Below are positions 43,214-52,581 of a stretch of 64,000 bases of DNA, piece by piece. The position numbers were made by a program, and so were the translations under genes. The stretch comes from Methanococcoides seepicolus. Its GTDB lineage: Archaea > Halobacteriota > Methanosarcinia > Methanosarcinales > Methanosarcinaceae. Where the stretch lies: contig NZ_JAGSOI010000007.1 in the NCBI RefSeq assembly GCF_023684405.1, positions 1-64,000 on the forward strand, read 5' to 3'. Each line of letters starts with the position of its first letter. Position 1 is the stretch's first letter. The notes beneath the pieces were generated by a model that saw nothing but the letters and a program-made list of their open reading frames with translations, did no database searches and was not told the origin of the DNA.

Positions 43214-43864
43214 TTACTCAGCTGCTGCGTTACATTTGACGACTGCGTCAGTTGCGTTCTCAGCATAGATGTCTGAGCCGATCTTGTCTGCCCAGTCCTG
43301 TGTGACAGGTGCGCCACCGACCATGGTCATGACAGTGTCACGGATTCCAGCTTCCTTAAGCTGTTCTTCGATCTGCATCTGAAGGACCATTGTTGTGGTC
43401 ATGAGTGCGGAAGAACCAACGATTATTGGCTTGTGTTCCTTGACTGCATCTATGTATGTTTCGATTGCAACGTCCCTGCCGAGGTCAACTACCTTGAATC
43501 CAGCGATCTTGAGCATTGTTAAGACAATGTCCTTACCGATGGAGTGGATGTCACCCGCGATGGTACCGAGAACGATTGTTCCCTTTGATTTTACAGCTCC
43601 GCCCTGTGCCTCAAGCGTAGGGGTGAGTACTGCAACACCAGCGCTCATTGCTTCGGATGCTGCAATGACATGAGGAAGGAAGAGGGTACCCTGTTCGAAC
43701 TGGTCGCCTACTTCGTTCATACCTGCAGTAAGACCTTCCTGAATAAGGGAAACCATATCGACCTTTGCTTCGATTGCTTCTTCACAAATCTCTTCAACAA
43801 GCTCGTCATCGAAATCCATGACTGCAGCTTTTGCTTTCGCGTTAATTTCATCCTGTGTAACCAT
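43214..43864 (-). CDS. mttC: Trimethylamine corrinoid protein MttC
   Basis: A 216-residue cobalamin protein. The helical cap ends in NEVGDQFEQGTLFLPHVIAA, followed by GDIHSIGKDIVLTMLK (cobalt-binding His), GSSALMTTT and GGAPV. It accepts methyl groups from MttB and delivers them to MtbA. AAAGGAG with an ideal gap precedes ATG 43864. It is homologous to MtbC (40756) along its length. Confidence 0.95.
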   Translation of the reverse strand: MVTQDEINAKAKAAVMDFDDELVEEICEEAIEAKVDMVSLIQEGLTAGMNEVGDQFEQGTLFLPHVIAASEAMSAGVAVLTPTLEAQGGAVKSKGTIVLGTIAGDIHSIGKDIVLTMLKIAGFKVVDLGRDVAIETYIDAVKEHKPIIVGSSALMTTTMVLQMQIEEQLKEAGIRDTVMTMVGGAPVTQDWADKIGSDIYAENATDAVVKCNAAAE

Positions 43865-43905
43865 TTTTAAAACTCCTTTATTTATGTAGATAATTATATT
43901 CCAAT

Positions 43906-45396
43906 TTACATGTTGGATCTAAATGCAACATCTGCCTTGTCCACCACAGCCTTCATGTCTGCTAAGAGGTCGCTGTCGATTGCCTTGACTACATGGTTCT
44001 TCATGATGTCAAGAACTTTTTCGTGTGCAACTGTTGCGAGGTCTTTTGAACCTGCAGCTTCCCAGTCACCGAACATGTCTCTGTCGATATGTTCTGGATC
44101 AGATACGACACCGATGTTGTTCCTGGTTTCCTTGTGTGCAAGGAAGTTGTTACCGATTCCTACCTTCTGGATGGATGGTACAGCGAGTGTCTCGTCTGTT
44201 ACTGGGACACCTTGCATTGCGGACCTGGTCATCTTGATGATATCGTTGTCGATAACCAACTGCTCCAAAGAGAGTGTCATACCGAGCTCGAGCATACCTG
44301 CACCGTAGATGGTGTTACATCCTGCGAATGCTGGAAGGAGAGTGGTCATTGTCTTTTCGTGGCCTGCCTGTATATCAGGGATCTTTGCATCTGCCTAAGT
44401 ACCTGCAACATAGGTTGGGAGGCCATAGTACTGACCGAGCTTACCTACTGCAGCGCTGATAAGACCGAGTTCTGGTGCACCGACCGGAGCTGTTCCTCTC
44501 TTCAGATCGAAGGTTGTGGTTGAGCTACCGTAGAATACTGCTGCGCCTGGCTGTACAAGCTGTGCGAGTACAATACCTGCGAGAACTTCTGCGTTGTGTG
44601 TAACGAGTGTACCTGCCCTGAATACTGGGGAGGATCCACCGGACATTGCCATGCTCAGAACGTTTACAGGCATACCGAAGCGTGCACCTTTGATGATTAC
44701 CTGGCATGCATTGTCACTGAGCTCGAGTGGGCTGGTTGGGCACAGAAGCATAGAGAAGATAGGCCTCTTGCGTGCTGCTTCAGAGTCGCCACCGTAGTAT
44801 GCGTCAACAATACCTTTGTAGTACTCAACGTTCTCACCAACAGGGTCGATGTGGTGGAAGTGTTTTGTGGTGCTTGCGATAGGTGTGAATGTCTCGTGAA
44901 CATCCTGTGCACCCTTACCTGCCCAGTCCCTTGCGGAAACGGAAAGTGTAAAGTAGCTGATCTCCTCTAAGTAGTCAACGACCTTTGCGGAATCTGCAAT
45001 GTCCTGCTCAACGGAGTCGACTGTCTCGTACTTGCCTGGTGCGACATAGTTGCACATCTTGACACCGGTACCGAAGTTAACCCAGTGAACCTTACCCTTG
45101 TGCTCCATTGCGACATCCTTCTTCTTGTCACGGCCAGCGAGAACGAACCTTGATGGAGCGTCAATAAGTGCTCTGTTTACAAGGTACTCAGGGATCTTTA
45201 CGATCTGGGTTTTCTCATCAACTTCACAGCCTGCTTCCTTGAAGATAGCCCTTGCTTCTGCGTCAGATACCTGAACACCAGGGTTAAGGAAAACTTCCAT
45301 TGAAGCATAATGAATAGCTCTGAGATCATCTTCGGAGAACAACTCTAACTGTACACCCTGGAGAGGGGATCTACCTGGATAATAAGCTTCTACCAT
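43906..45396 (-). CDS. mttB: Trimethylamine methyltransferase MttB (pyrrolysine protein)
   Basis: A 496-residue protein with UAG at 44395-44397 as codon 334, the known pyrrolysine position of MttB. The residues before it are LPTYVAGT and after it [20 protein letters not shown]. It demethylates trimethylamine and methylates MttC. I chose ATG 45396 ([15 protein letters not shown]), since GGAG lies 10 bases before it; a longer frame from 45468 continues into the leader. It is the first gene of the operon. Confidence 0.95.
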
Positions 45397-45468
45397 TTTC
45401 TTTACAACTCCTTTATTTGTCTTTTTTAGTAAGATCGGATCAATTCTGGAACGAACGTCCCCGATCAT

Positions 45469-45560
45469 AATATCGGCAAGTCTTTTTTATTCGGACAAGG
45501 TCACAAGGACCACAGCCCCCAAAAGGGTGTCCGAATGTGGCGGAAATGCCAACATTATAT
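45469..45560 (-). promoter_or_regulatory. mttB leader with three-way-junction-like fold
   Basis: On the minus strand TTCGGACA (45538-45545) pairs with TGTCCGAA (45490-45497). Within it CCC/GGG (CCCTTTTGGG) and GGTC/GACC (GGTCCTTGTGACC) form two further arms, and TAAAAAAG follows. Three nested or adjacent stems in 56 bases are unlikely by chance. A TATA-like TATATATATAAG on the complement near 45768-45781 would place the transcript start about 350 bases before mttB. Confidence 0.5.
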
Positions 45561-46206
45561 TGCTTCGGTATGAAACCCCGTAAGACAGGTCAATGACCTA
45601 TACAAACAGCGTTTCATATAGCGTCTTAAAACATCTATAATGGAAAACATCATTAACATGCCAAGATCCGTATAGACCCTGTAAGCAATTGTTAATTTGA
45701 TCATCCATCATCAGTTGTCAGACGCACTTCCGCTTTTTACTGTAATACCTGCTTTTCAATACTCGCTTATATATATATTGGTTAACAACTCCAAAAATAT
45801 ATATGCCCCATTTGCCTTAAACGGACAATTTCAAAAGAATCACAACATCCATATTTTTAGATGCTTGTCTAAATCAAGCATATTTGCTCGGATGCTAAAA
45901 AAAGAACATGGAGCAGATTTAGAGAAAAAAACACGATCAATAGAAGCTAAAAAGATAAAATGTGAGAATTGTGACAAAATAACACAAGAAAAATTGCTCC
46001 TATTTATTGTATCTACACATGTGATAATACACAGGCAAATAGAGTATATGAATTTTATAATAATGTATCAAAATATGTTTTAAATGATGATGTGTTTAAA
46101 AGCAAAACACTGAATTACATAAGATTTAAATACAAAGAAGAGATGCCGCCGCAACTACCCGATAAAAAAATAAAAAAGAGAATTGAGCACGCCTTTACAA
46201 GCGCAT
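45561..46206 (+). pseudogene. AT-rich gap containing a degenerate open frame
   Basis: On the plus strand, 45880-46000 reads MLKKEHGADLEKKTRSIEAK and KIKCENCDKITQE. A frame change then leads to IAPIYCIYTCDNTQANRVYE, NNVSKYVLNDDVFKSKTLNY and PPQLPDKKIKKRIEHAF, ending at TAA 46215-46217, which overlaps the ramA end. This looks like the tail of a broken protein of unknown kind. Left of it (45561-45850) I see only promoter-like AT tracts. Confidence 0.35.
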
Positions 46207-47829
46207 TCAATGTTTAACAGAGATCTCCTTATAGTGAATTGCATCCACCGGGCAAACCGCCACACATCTTCTGCAACTGGTGCCAAGGCATCTTTCACTA
46301 TTATAATTTGCATAGAGCTCCCCATCGCGCTCAATTATCTCAATAGCATCCTCCGGACATTCGATCTCACATTGACCGCAGCGAATACATTTAGGAGCAT
46401 GTTCTTCAATGATGATGCCAATGTCCTCAACTATCTGAAGCCCGCCTACGCCAACTTCATCGATATCCTTTACACCCCTCTTCTCTATACGAGGATTTAT
46501 GAAAGTTTCCGGCAGAGAAGGCAAACCGTACATCTCAAGCATCTGGTTATACATCTCAATGGGCATTCCCTGTGTCCAGTAAGAAAGCTCACACATATAG
46601 ATATTAGAGAAAACCGTACTTTTTGCCATCATCAAGTGATCGGCGGTGATCTTATGGGCCATCTCGATAACCTCATCGAGCTTGGACTCATCAAGAACAA
46701 GGTCCCTTGCAAGTGCAACTGAAGTGTTCCCGAATTGTACTATATTATGTGCAAAATTAGGACATGAACCCAATTTTCTCGCCTTGTCCGCATCAACATA
46801 AGCACCCGTTGCACCAGCCATATACATATTATCAAGGTCACTATAAGCAGTACCTGATTCGATCATAAGGGTAAGTTGTGCAGCCCTGATAGCACCAATC
46901 GCTTTACCAGCCTCTTCGATATCCTTTTCAAATATCTCGATACCCTCATCAAGGAAAAGCTTACCATTGGGAAGCTCAGGTATTTTCTTCATGATACCAC
47001 ATTCCAATGCAAGAGCCAGAGCAGAAATGACACCAGTACCCGTCACGCCTTTTGCAACAACATCAGAAGACTCTTTTATCTCACCTGTAACAGGATCAAT
47101 CAAATGCCCCTTGCGCCCGGTCATGGACTCATCGAGGATAGTGACCCTCCACAGACCATCTTCAACCGTCACATCTGATATAGCACCCGGACTTGCCAGC
47201 ATTCCACAATTGATGCCCTGCCCTTCAATGGCAGGACCTGCTGCTGCACTACCGGTTATGATCTTATCGCCCACCTTGATAGCCATCTCTGCATTGGTAC
47301 CATAATCAGTCACCATCGAAGGAGTGTTCATGTCCATAAAATCGGTCTTGATCATCATAGCAAGAGCATCTGCACCGATCTCATGTTTTATCGCAGGAGG
47401 AACAATAACGATACAGTTTGGAAGGTCCATGATACCTTCGAACAGTTCGCTTGCAGGGAAGACCCTTGCATCCCTGACCACATTCTCAACACCCAACTTT
47501 TTCTGCTTGTTCTCACCCGCATAAGCAAGGTCCCTTATCTCCATGTTCTGGAACAGGGAGAGCTGTATAGGATTCCCACAAACAGCAAGTCTTTTAATGA
47601 GAGAAGGATCAACACCGAACTCATCAAATATCCTTTTGATCGTATCCAACATTATCTCATTGGCCACATCTTCTCCGATCTGGATAGCGAAATCCAGATG
47701 GTCCATGACATTTCCACCAGGTAGCGGATGTTTCATAGTAATAGCCGTCTTTAGAACCTTTTTAGATTCCAGATCGATCAACTGGGCACGAAACCCACTT
47801 GTTCCCAAATCCAATGCGATACCATACAT
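46207..47829 (-). CDS. ramA: Methylamine corrinoid reductive activase RamA
   Basis: A 540-residue protein. The N-terminus (YGIALDLGTSGFRAQLIDL) is an ASKHA-type ATPase. The C-terminus has two [4Fe-4S] ferredoxin motifs (CIRCGQCEIECP and CLGTSCRRCVAVCP), typical of RamA. It reduces Co(II) to Co(I) in MtbC/MttC with ATP. I chose ATG 47829, as AGAGGT lies seven bases before it. It is transcribed in the same direction as the mtt operon but separate from it. Confidence 0.95.
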   Translation of the reverse strand: MYGIALDLGTSGFRAQLIDLESKKVLKTAITMKHPLPGGNVMDHLDFAIQIGEDVANEIMLDTIKRIFDEFGVDPSLIKRLAVCGNPIQLSLFQNMEIRDLAYAGENKQKKLGVENVVRDARVFPASELFEGIMDLPNCIVIVPPAIKHEIGADALAMMIKTDFMDMNTPSMVTDYGTNAEMAIKVGDKIITGSAAAGPAIEGQGINCGMLASPGAISDVTVEDGLWRVTILDESMTGRKGHLIDPVTGEIKESSDVVAKGVTGTGVISALALALECGIMKKIPELPNGKLFLDEGIEIFEKDIEEAGKAIGAIRAAQLTLMIESGTAYSDLDNMYMAGATGAYVDADKARKLGSCPNFAHNIVQFGNTSVALARDLVLDESKLDEVIEMAHKITADHLMMAKSTVFSNIYMCELSYWTQGMPIEMYNQMLEMYGLPSLPETFINPRIEKRGVKDIDEVGVGGLQIVEDIGIIIEEHAPKCIRCGQCEIECPEDAIEIIERDGELYANYNSERCLGTSCRRCVAVCPVDAIHYKEISVKH

Positions 47830-47997
47830 TTTGATTACCTCTGACATAATAATACTTTCAGTTCAATATAATAATAATGCATTAAAACAAAAGATTCAAT
47901 GCTATATAAGGGCTTTGTATAAACCATACAAAACCGGTCGGTCGATGCCTTAAGCAACAAAAAAAGAAATAAAAAAGAGAAAATGACAAAATAAGTT

Positions 47998-48588
47998 TCA
48001 GTCACACTGACAACATTCAAAATTGAATCCAAGAAGGAATGAACCAGTACCATGTTCACTCTGAAGCCCCATCTTTTCTTTCAGATACTCATCCGTAGGA
48101 GGAGAGGGGGAAGCGAGAATTGCATTACAGACATGGGAAAAACATTCGACCTCATCACATGGCTTTGGTGGCATAACGACCACGAGAGGATCAGATTTAG
48201 AATTGAGCGCTGTTAGGAAACCTTTATCGTATACCACAATATTGCCGATGACAAGAGACTCCGCGTCATTTTCAAAGGACTGTAATTTCTCAGGATCATT
48301 AATATCCTCACCAACGACCGTATCCTCATGCATAAGAAGAACATTAGGCCCACAAGGCCACTTATATTCCATGGTCGTCTGGAATGGAATAATAACATCA
48401 CTCTGCAGAACTGCCTTCACGCCTTTGTTGTCACCCCTGCCAAGTCCCATAAGAGTCATTTGATCTGCTTTTTCTTCCAGTTTTGCTATGACCTTCCTGT
48501 CTTCATCACTAAGGACAATTGTTTTGCCAACTCCGGTCATACCCTCCAATCCTTCCCGTACCATTTTGATAATCTCATCTTTTTCCAT
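47998..48588 (-). CDS. Conserved methanogen protein of unknown function
   Basis: A 196-residue protein starting at ATG 48588 (MEKDEIIKMVREGL). It contains VLSDEDRKVIAKLEEKADQM, hydrophobic strands (SLVIGNIVVYDKGFL, DPLVVVMPPKPCDEVEC) and a C-terminal cysteine cluster (FNFECCQCD). The cysteines (four within the last 50 residues) suggest metal or cluster binding. It lies upstream of ramA and may be linked to methylamine metabolism. Family not named. Confidence 0.55.
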   Translation of the reverse strand: MEKDEIIKMVREGLEGMTGVGKTIVLSDEDRKVIAKLEEKADQMTLMGLGRGDNKGVKAVLQSDVIIPFQTTMEYKWPCGPNVLLMHEDTVVGEDINDPEKLQSFENDAESLVIGNIVVYDKGFLTALNSKSDPLVVVMPPKPCDEVECFSHVCNAILASPSPPTDEYLKEKMGLQSEHGTGSFLLGFNFECCQCD

Positions 48589-48909
48589 GCCAATCCCTTC
48601 CCTGCCTTCAATATCAAAAAATTGTGATCGTAAATGTTTTTTGAGAGACACAATCGCTGTGAATCTATTTTTGTTTTCTTTATTTAAGCATATCGAACAA
48701 TCCCTATCAATATTTAACCTTTTTGTAATGAAAATAACTGATAAAACAAATATTGAGAAGGTAGAATATGACACAAGTGCTGAACCATATGGTTTTGTGA
48801 CATTTTTACAAGACCTTATATAGAAAGTTCACGATACGTTTATTAGACAGATCAGCAAATGAAATTTATCAAGGCATATATTTTATTAAAGATCTACAAG
48901 AGGTATACC
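48589..48909. promoter_or_regulatory. Divergent promoter region
   Basis: A TATA-like CTTATATAG lies near 48812-48820, about 95 bp before the plus-strand gene at 48910. On the complement, GGTTAAATATTGATAGG (48702-48720) would serve the minus-strand gene at 48588. No gene is visible in the gap. Confidence 0.35.
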
Positions 48910-49224
48910 ATGACAGATATCACTGTAAACTCAAGGATATGTGGATTCACACACAAGATCCATGGAACAAAGGACGGTAAAAATGTTACGATCAAAATTG
49001 AGACAGATTGTCCAAAAGTAAAGAACATTTCAGATCTTGAAGTTTCAATGATGCAAATGTTTGGTATTAAAGATAATTATGTCATCGGAAAAGCACAAGA
49101 CGGGAACTGTTGTGCCACCTGTATAGTACCGAGCGGAATACTTCATGCATGCAACCTTGAGCTAGGATTAATATCACAGACCCTTGCAAAAAATGTAAAA
49201 GATATAAGTATCGAGTTTAAGTGA
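48910..49224 (+). CDS. Small cysteine-containing conserved protein (DUF6951-like)
   Basis: A 104-residue protein: ITVNSRICGFTHKIHG then VTIKIETDCPKVKNI and NCCATCIVPSGILHACNLEL. Six or so cysteines suggest a bound metal or cluster. The pattern fits a methanogen family that I recall as DUF6951. AGAGGT lies just before ATG 48910; a longer frame starting at 48859 covers the promoter. Function unknown. Confidence 0.6.
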   Translation: MTDITVNSRICGFTHKIHGTKDGKNVTIKIETDCPKVKNISDLEVSMMQMFGIKDNYVIGKAQDGNCCATCIVPSGILHACNLELGLISQTLAKNVKDISIEFK

Positions 49225-49244
49225 ATTAATACATATCAAAAAAT

Positions 49245-49376
49245 GTCTCTGTAGAAATCCTCGATATTCGGACACTAATCCAATTTGAAAAGATTATGGA
49301 ATGTGTTACATGATGTTGGAATATAATTCCAATTCCAGTCTATATATGTTGATTTTGATAGGTTTTCTACAGAGCC
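49245..49376. mobile_element. 132-bp MITE with IS1-like ends and 8-bp target duplication
   Basis: The left end GTCTCTGTAGAAATCCTCGA and the inverted right end GGCTCTGTAGAAAACC share 13 of 16 positions. The left end also matches the inverse of the IS tail at 186-203. CAAAAAAT stands directly on both sides (49237-49244 and 49377-49384), as expected from an IS1-family insertion. There is no coding frame, so it must have moved with a transposase supplied in trans. Confidence 0.8.
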
Positions 49377-49453
49377 CAAAAAATGATACATTATAATTGA
49401 TACCCTTGATACAATTATATCAAGGTATCAATACAATATATCAGAATGATATC

Positions 49454-50317
49454 TTATGATATCAGCTTTAAGATACCCGCCTTTGGCTCATAACATTGCC
49501 CTATTGCAAGTAATGACCTTACTGCTGAATCCACTGTTCTTTCATTAAGCTGTCTGGAAACTGCAACAGATAGAAGTTCGGCATAATCAACACCTTTACC
49601 CTTATCAAGTTCGTCCATTATTTCCAGAACGAGGGTATCAATATCCTTTTCATCAGATGCGTCAGAAAGCAGATCCAGGGAAACTATACATTTCTTTACG
49701 ACTGATCGAATTTCATTAAGATAACTTTCATCAACGCCATAATGCCTTATAGCCATTCCAATTCCCTCTGAAAGCACAGGAGCTATTCCAAGACCTTCCA
49801 TGCATTCATCCATGGAATCAATATTGCCACATGCTAGCAATATCTTAGAAAATGCATCCAGCCTGTCAAGCGTCAATTCTGCAGTATCCAATATCCACCT
49901 GTTGCGCGCATCCTCATCTGCAATATTGATCTCTTCAGGCCTTAGAGATATGACCACAGGACCATCATCCGGCTTATGGGATCGGACCTTACCAACAACA
50001 GAAACATACTCCGGAGGCTCTACGGATGACAGAAATATCGCTGCATCGGACTGATACTGACCTGCATATAAAGTAAAAGCTCCGGAAGGATCAACAACGC
50101 GAGCCCGCCAAGTATCACCATCGGAACCTATATTCTCCACCTCTGTCAGAACCCCTGTGACAAAAACGCGGTTCACCATAACACCACCCGGAGTCAACAG
50201 ATAGTTTGGCGTGTGCCCATCAGATGTTATCGCCTCATCCACAGTAGAATGGATCGTAGAACTGGAATCATTAAGCTCTTTTGCAAACACCCTATATGCT
50301 ATTTCACGATCTACCAT
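49454..50317 (-). CDS. RPA-associated OB-fold protein, second pair
   Basis: A 287-residue protein. The N-terminal 150 residues share the layout of the protein at 35352 (REIAYRVFAKEL, LLTPGGVMVNRVFVTGVLTE, VVDPSGAFTLYAGQYQSDAA). A helical C-terminal extension of 100 residues follows. It is encoded right after the RPA at 50322, and probably forms a complex with it. I chose ATG 50317, with GGAG in front. Confidence 0.8.
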   Translation of the reverse strand: MVDREIAYRVFAKELNDSSSTIHSTVDEAITSDGHTPNYLLTPGGVMVNRVFVTGVLTEVENIGSDGDTWRARVVDPSGAFTLYAGQYQSDAAIFLSSVEPPEYVSVVGKVRSHKPDDGPVVISLRPEEINIADEDARNRWILDTAELTLDRLDAFSKILLACGNIDSMDECMEGLGIAPVLSEGIGMAIRHYGVDESYLNEIRSVVKKCIVSLDLLSDASDEKDIDTLVLEIMDELDKGKGVDYAELLSVAVSRQLNERTVDSAVRSLLAIGQCYEPKAGILKLIS

Positions 50318-50321
50318 ACTA

Positions 50322-51623
50322 TTACTCCACCCCATCCAGCCTTTTTAGAAGAAGAGGAACCCTTTCTTCAATATCCGACTCCGGCACCCATACAGACTTT
50401 GTCACAAAAGTAACCCCGAACTCGATTCGGGAAGTATTCCCACGAACTCCAAGATAACGCCCCGTAAGAACACGTTTCATATCCTCAAAGATCGCATTCA
50501 TCGACATAGTCTTACCCAAAAGAGAGAACGATTCATGAAGAGTTTTTCCATAAACGATCTCCGAGAGTTCCCTATTCAACATCACGAGTACGGAACCGGT
50601 CCCATCATCGAGAATTAGTTTGATCCTCATATCCTGCAAACCATCAACAGCCCCATGGGAACGGCAAACGTTCTTTATGATCACCCGATTACAGACAGGA
50701 CAGCGTGTGATCAGACCTGAACCCGGCCTGACAGAAACAATATTGCCCTCCACAGCAACATCGAACATACCTTCAGCCTGCAAGACATTAGAGATGGGCA
50801 CTGGCTCAGGAGGTTTGTTCACTGCCAACGGATCGAACGATAGATCTTCATCAGCACCAACCGATTCAACTGGAGTAGAACTATCAAGATGTATAGATGG
50901 AACCCCACGATACATACGCACAGATGCATCTTTAAAACGGATCATCGAACCGATATCCATACCATCCAGAGGAGACCACGAGACAAAAGGCAACCTACCG
51001 GTCTCATCCGCCAGAACACCTTCAATGATGGTAAGATCTTCACCCTTTACTTCCACATTTCGATGATACAGGTCAATGATCGCAGCCACCGAACTAATAA
51101 AAAGATCAGAAGGACCTACATCGATGAGCTTCTTTACAGGAGTAACAGACAATTCAGAAATGTCCGGAAGAGAACTATCATCCAGCAATATGACCTCGGA
51201 ATAAGCACTGATACTCACTTCCGCACGATTATGCCAGTTCTTGACACTTGCATTACTTATCCTCACCGCATCCCCGGCATTCAACGCGAGTTGTTTCCAC
51301 GATGTAAAAGGACATAATCCGGACCCGTCCGCAAGAACACCAGAAAATATGTTAGTTCGTTCACCTTTCAGATCAACGGTCCTTTCACCGATATTAAGGA
51401 TGCGAGTCTCCAGGGAAACTCCTTTGTCACCTATAGAAAGGTCTTTGACATCAGTCGTCACAGAGTCTGATGATCTGAATTTTCTCAGTATCGTACGTTT
51501 TGCTTCACTGATCGGAACACGATACTTTATCAGCAAATGAAATTCATCTTCGACCTTGGACCTATCGACATTAGCAAGCGCCTTTGTTAGTTCCTCAATG
51601 TGAGGCGCATATTTCTCATCCAT
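50322..51623 (-). CDS. Replication protein A, operon 2
   Basis: A 433-residue protein. OB-folds lie at about 70-155 and 180-265 (DLSIGDKGVSLETRILNIGE, VEVKGEDLTIIEGVLADE). A zinc finger follows (CPVCNRVIIKNVCRSHG) and a third OB-like domain. It differs from the RPA at 35919 in having a single-copy rather than duplicated OB pattern. It binds single-stranded DNA. It is followed 4 bp later by its associated OB-fold protein. Confidence 0.85.
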   Translation of the reverse strand: MDEKYAPHIEELTKALANVDRSKVEDEFHLLIKYRVPISEAKRTILRKFRSSDSVTTDVKDLSIGDKGVSLETRILNIGERTVDLKGERTNIFSGVLADGSGLCPFTSWKQLALNAGDAVRISNASVKNWHNRAEVSISAYSEVILLDDSSLPDISELSVTPVKKLIDVGPSDLFISSVAAIIDLYHRNVEVKGEDLTIIEGVLADETGRLPFVSWSPLDGMDIGSMIRFKDASVRMYRGVPSIHLDSSTPVESVGADEDLSFDPLAVNKPPEPVPISNVLQAEGMFDVAVEGNIVSVRPGSGLITRCPVCNRVIIKNVCRSHGAVDGLQDMRIKLILDDGTGSVLVMLNRELSEIVYGKTLHESFSLLGKTMSMNAIFEDMKRVLTGRYLGVRGNTSRIEFGVTFVTKSVWVPESDIEERVPLLLKRLDGVE

Positions 51624-51757
51624 AATATTCTCCCTTTTTAGTGAGACAGTACACATAATCTAAGCATTTCTTCCATAAATAAGATACACCCACAGATATT
51701 TCAGATCAGAATACCAGGAAAAACAAGCATACGTAGCTTTTTTCATAATACAAACGT

Positions 51758-51765
51758 ATATATAG
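51758..51765 (+). promoter_or_regulatory. TATA box of the histone gene
   Basis: TATATATA about 70 bp before the histone start, with GGGGATG close to the ATG. Confidence 0.45.
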
Positions 51766-51833
51766 ATATTTACCCAAATCAAGAGCAGAGCTTCAATTAA
51801 AAAGCGATAAAAAAGAAATAAGGGGATGAAAGA

Positions 51834-52055
51834 ATGACAATACTACCATTGGCTTCCGTAGAAAGGTTGATACGCAGTGCAGATGCAGAAAGAGTTAGCG
51901 AACCTGCAGCAACCGCCCTTTTGGAAATAATAGAAGCATACGGGATCAAAATTTCAAAGGAAGCAATAATATACGCCAATCATGCAGGAAGAAAAACAGT
52001 AAAAGAGGAAGATATAAAACTGGCTTACGAAATGATCACAAAGCCACGCGATTGA
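51834..52055 (+). CDS. Archaeal histone
   Basis: A 73-residue single histone fold: PLASVERLIRSADAERVSEP, helix alpha2 (AATALLEIIEAYGIKISKEA), and ANHAGRKTVKEEDIKLAYEM. It lacks any tail. It wraps and compacts DNA as dimers. GGGGATG is the ribosome site. The convergent membrane gene starts 17 bp beyond. Confidence 0.9.
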   Translation: MTILPLASVERLIRSADAERVSEPAATALLEIIEAYGIKISKEAIIYANHAGRKTVKEEDIKLAYEMITKPRD

Positions 52056-52071
52056 ACCTCCCCACTATTTT

Positions 52072-52578
52072 TTAATTCAATATCTCAAGGGCACCCATTC
52101 CAGCCAGAGTTACAAGAGTAACCACAATTCCGGCGATCAACAATCCTGCAAATATAGCCAGCAAAGCTTGCCTGAACTTTATTCCAAATACGAACGCTGC
52201 CGCGCAACCGGTCCAGGCACCTGTGACCGGTAAGGGGATGGCAACGAACAACGTCAGAGCAAGTGGTCCATACTTGTCCATACGTTCAGAATGCTTTTGA
52301 CGTGTCCTTGTGAAAAGCCATGTGAAGAAGATGTCCCCTACCTTGAAACGTCTCAGAAAGGTTGAAACCGGCTCCAGAAAAAGTAAAAGCGGGATCACAG
52401 GGATGAGATTTCCCAACACCGCTAAAAAGTATGTTTCTATCGGACCTAGCCCATAGACACCAATAGCTATCGGAATTGAACCACGTAGCTCAGAAATAGG
52501 CAGAGCACTCAAGATTATGGTTGCAAACCAGGAAGGGATGCTTACAAGAAGTTCAATTAACTGCTCTTCGAAAGGCAT
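52072..52578 (-). CDS. COG2426-type small multidrug export family membrane protein
   Basis: A 168-residue protein with four to five helices and the signature ALPISELRGSIPIAIGVYGL followed by PLPVTGAWTGCAAAFVFGI. The family is called small multidrug export, with thin functional evidence. It follows rfcS by 3 bp on the same strand. Confidence 0.75.
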   Translation of the reverse strand: MPFEEQLIELLVSIPSWFATIILSALPISELRGSIPIAIGVYGLGPIETYFLAVLGNLIPVIPLLLFLEPVSTFLRRFKVGDIFFTWLFTRTRQKHSERMDKYGPLALTLFVAIPLPVTGAWTGCAAAFVFGIKFRQALLAIFAGLLIAGIVVTLVTLAGMGALEILN

Positions 52579-52581
52579 TCC

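Noticed and set aside
45697-46083. Plus-strand 128-codon frame as an intact gene
   Set aside because: Its first half covers the probable mttB promoter and is not protein-like; only the part after 45880 looks coding and it continues in another frame, so I list it as degenerate.
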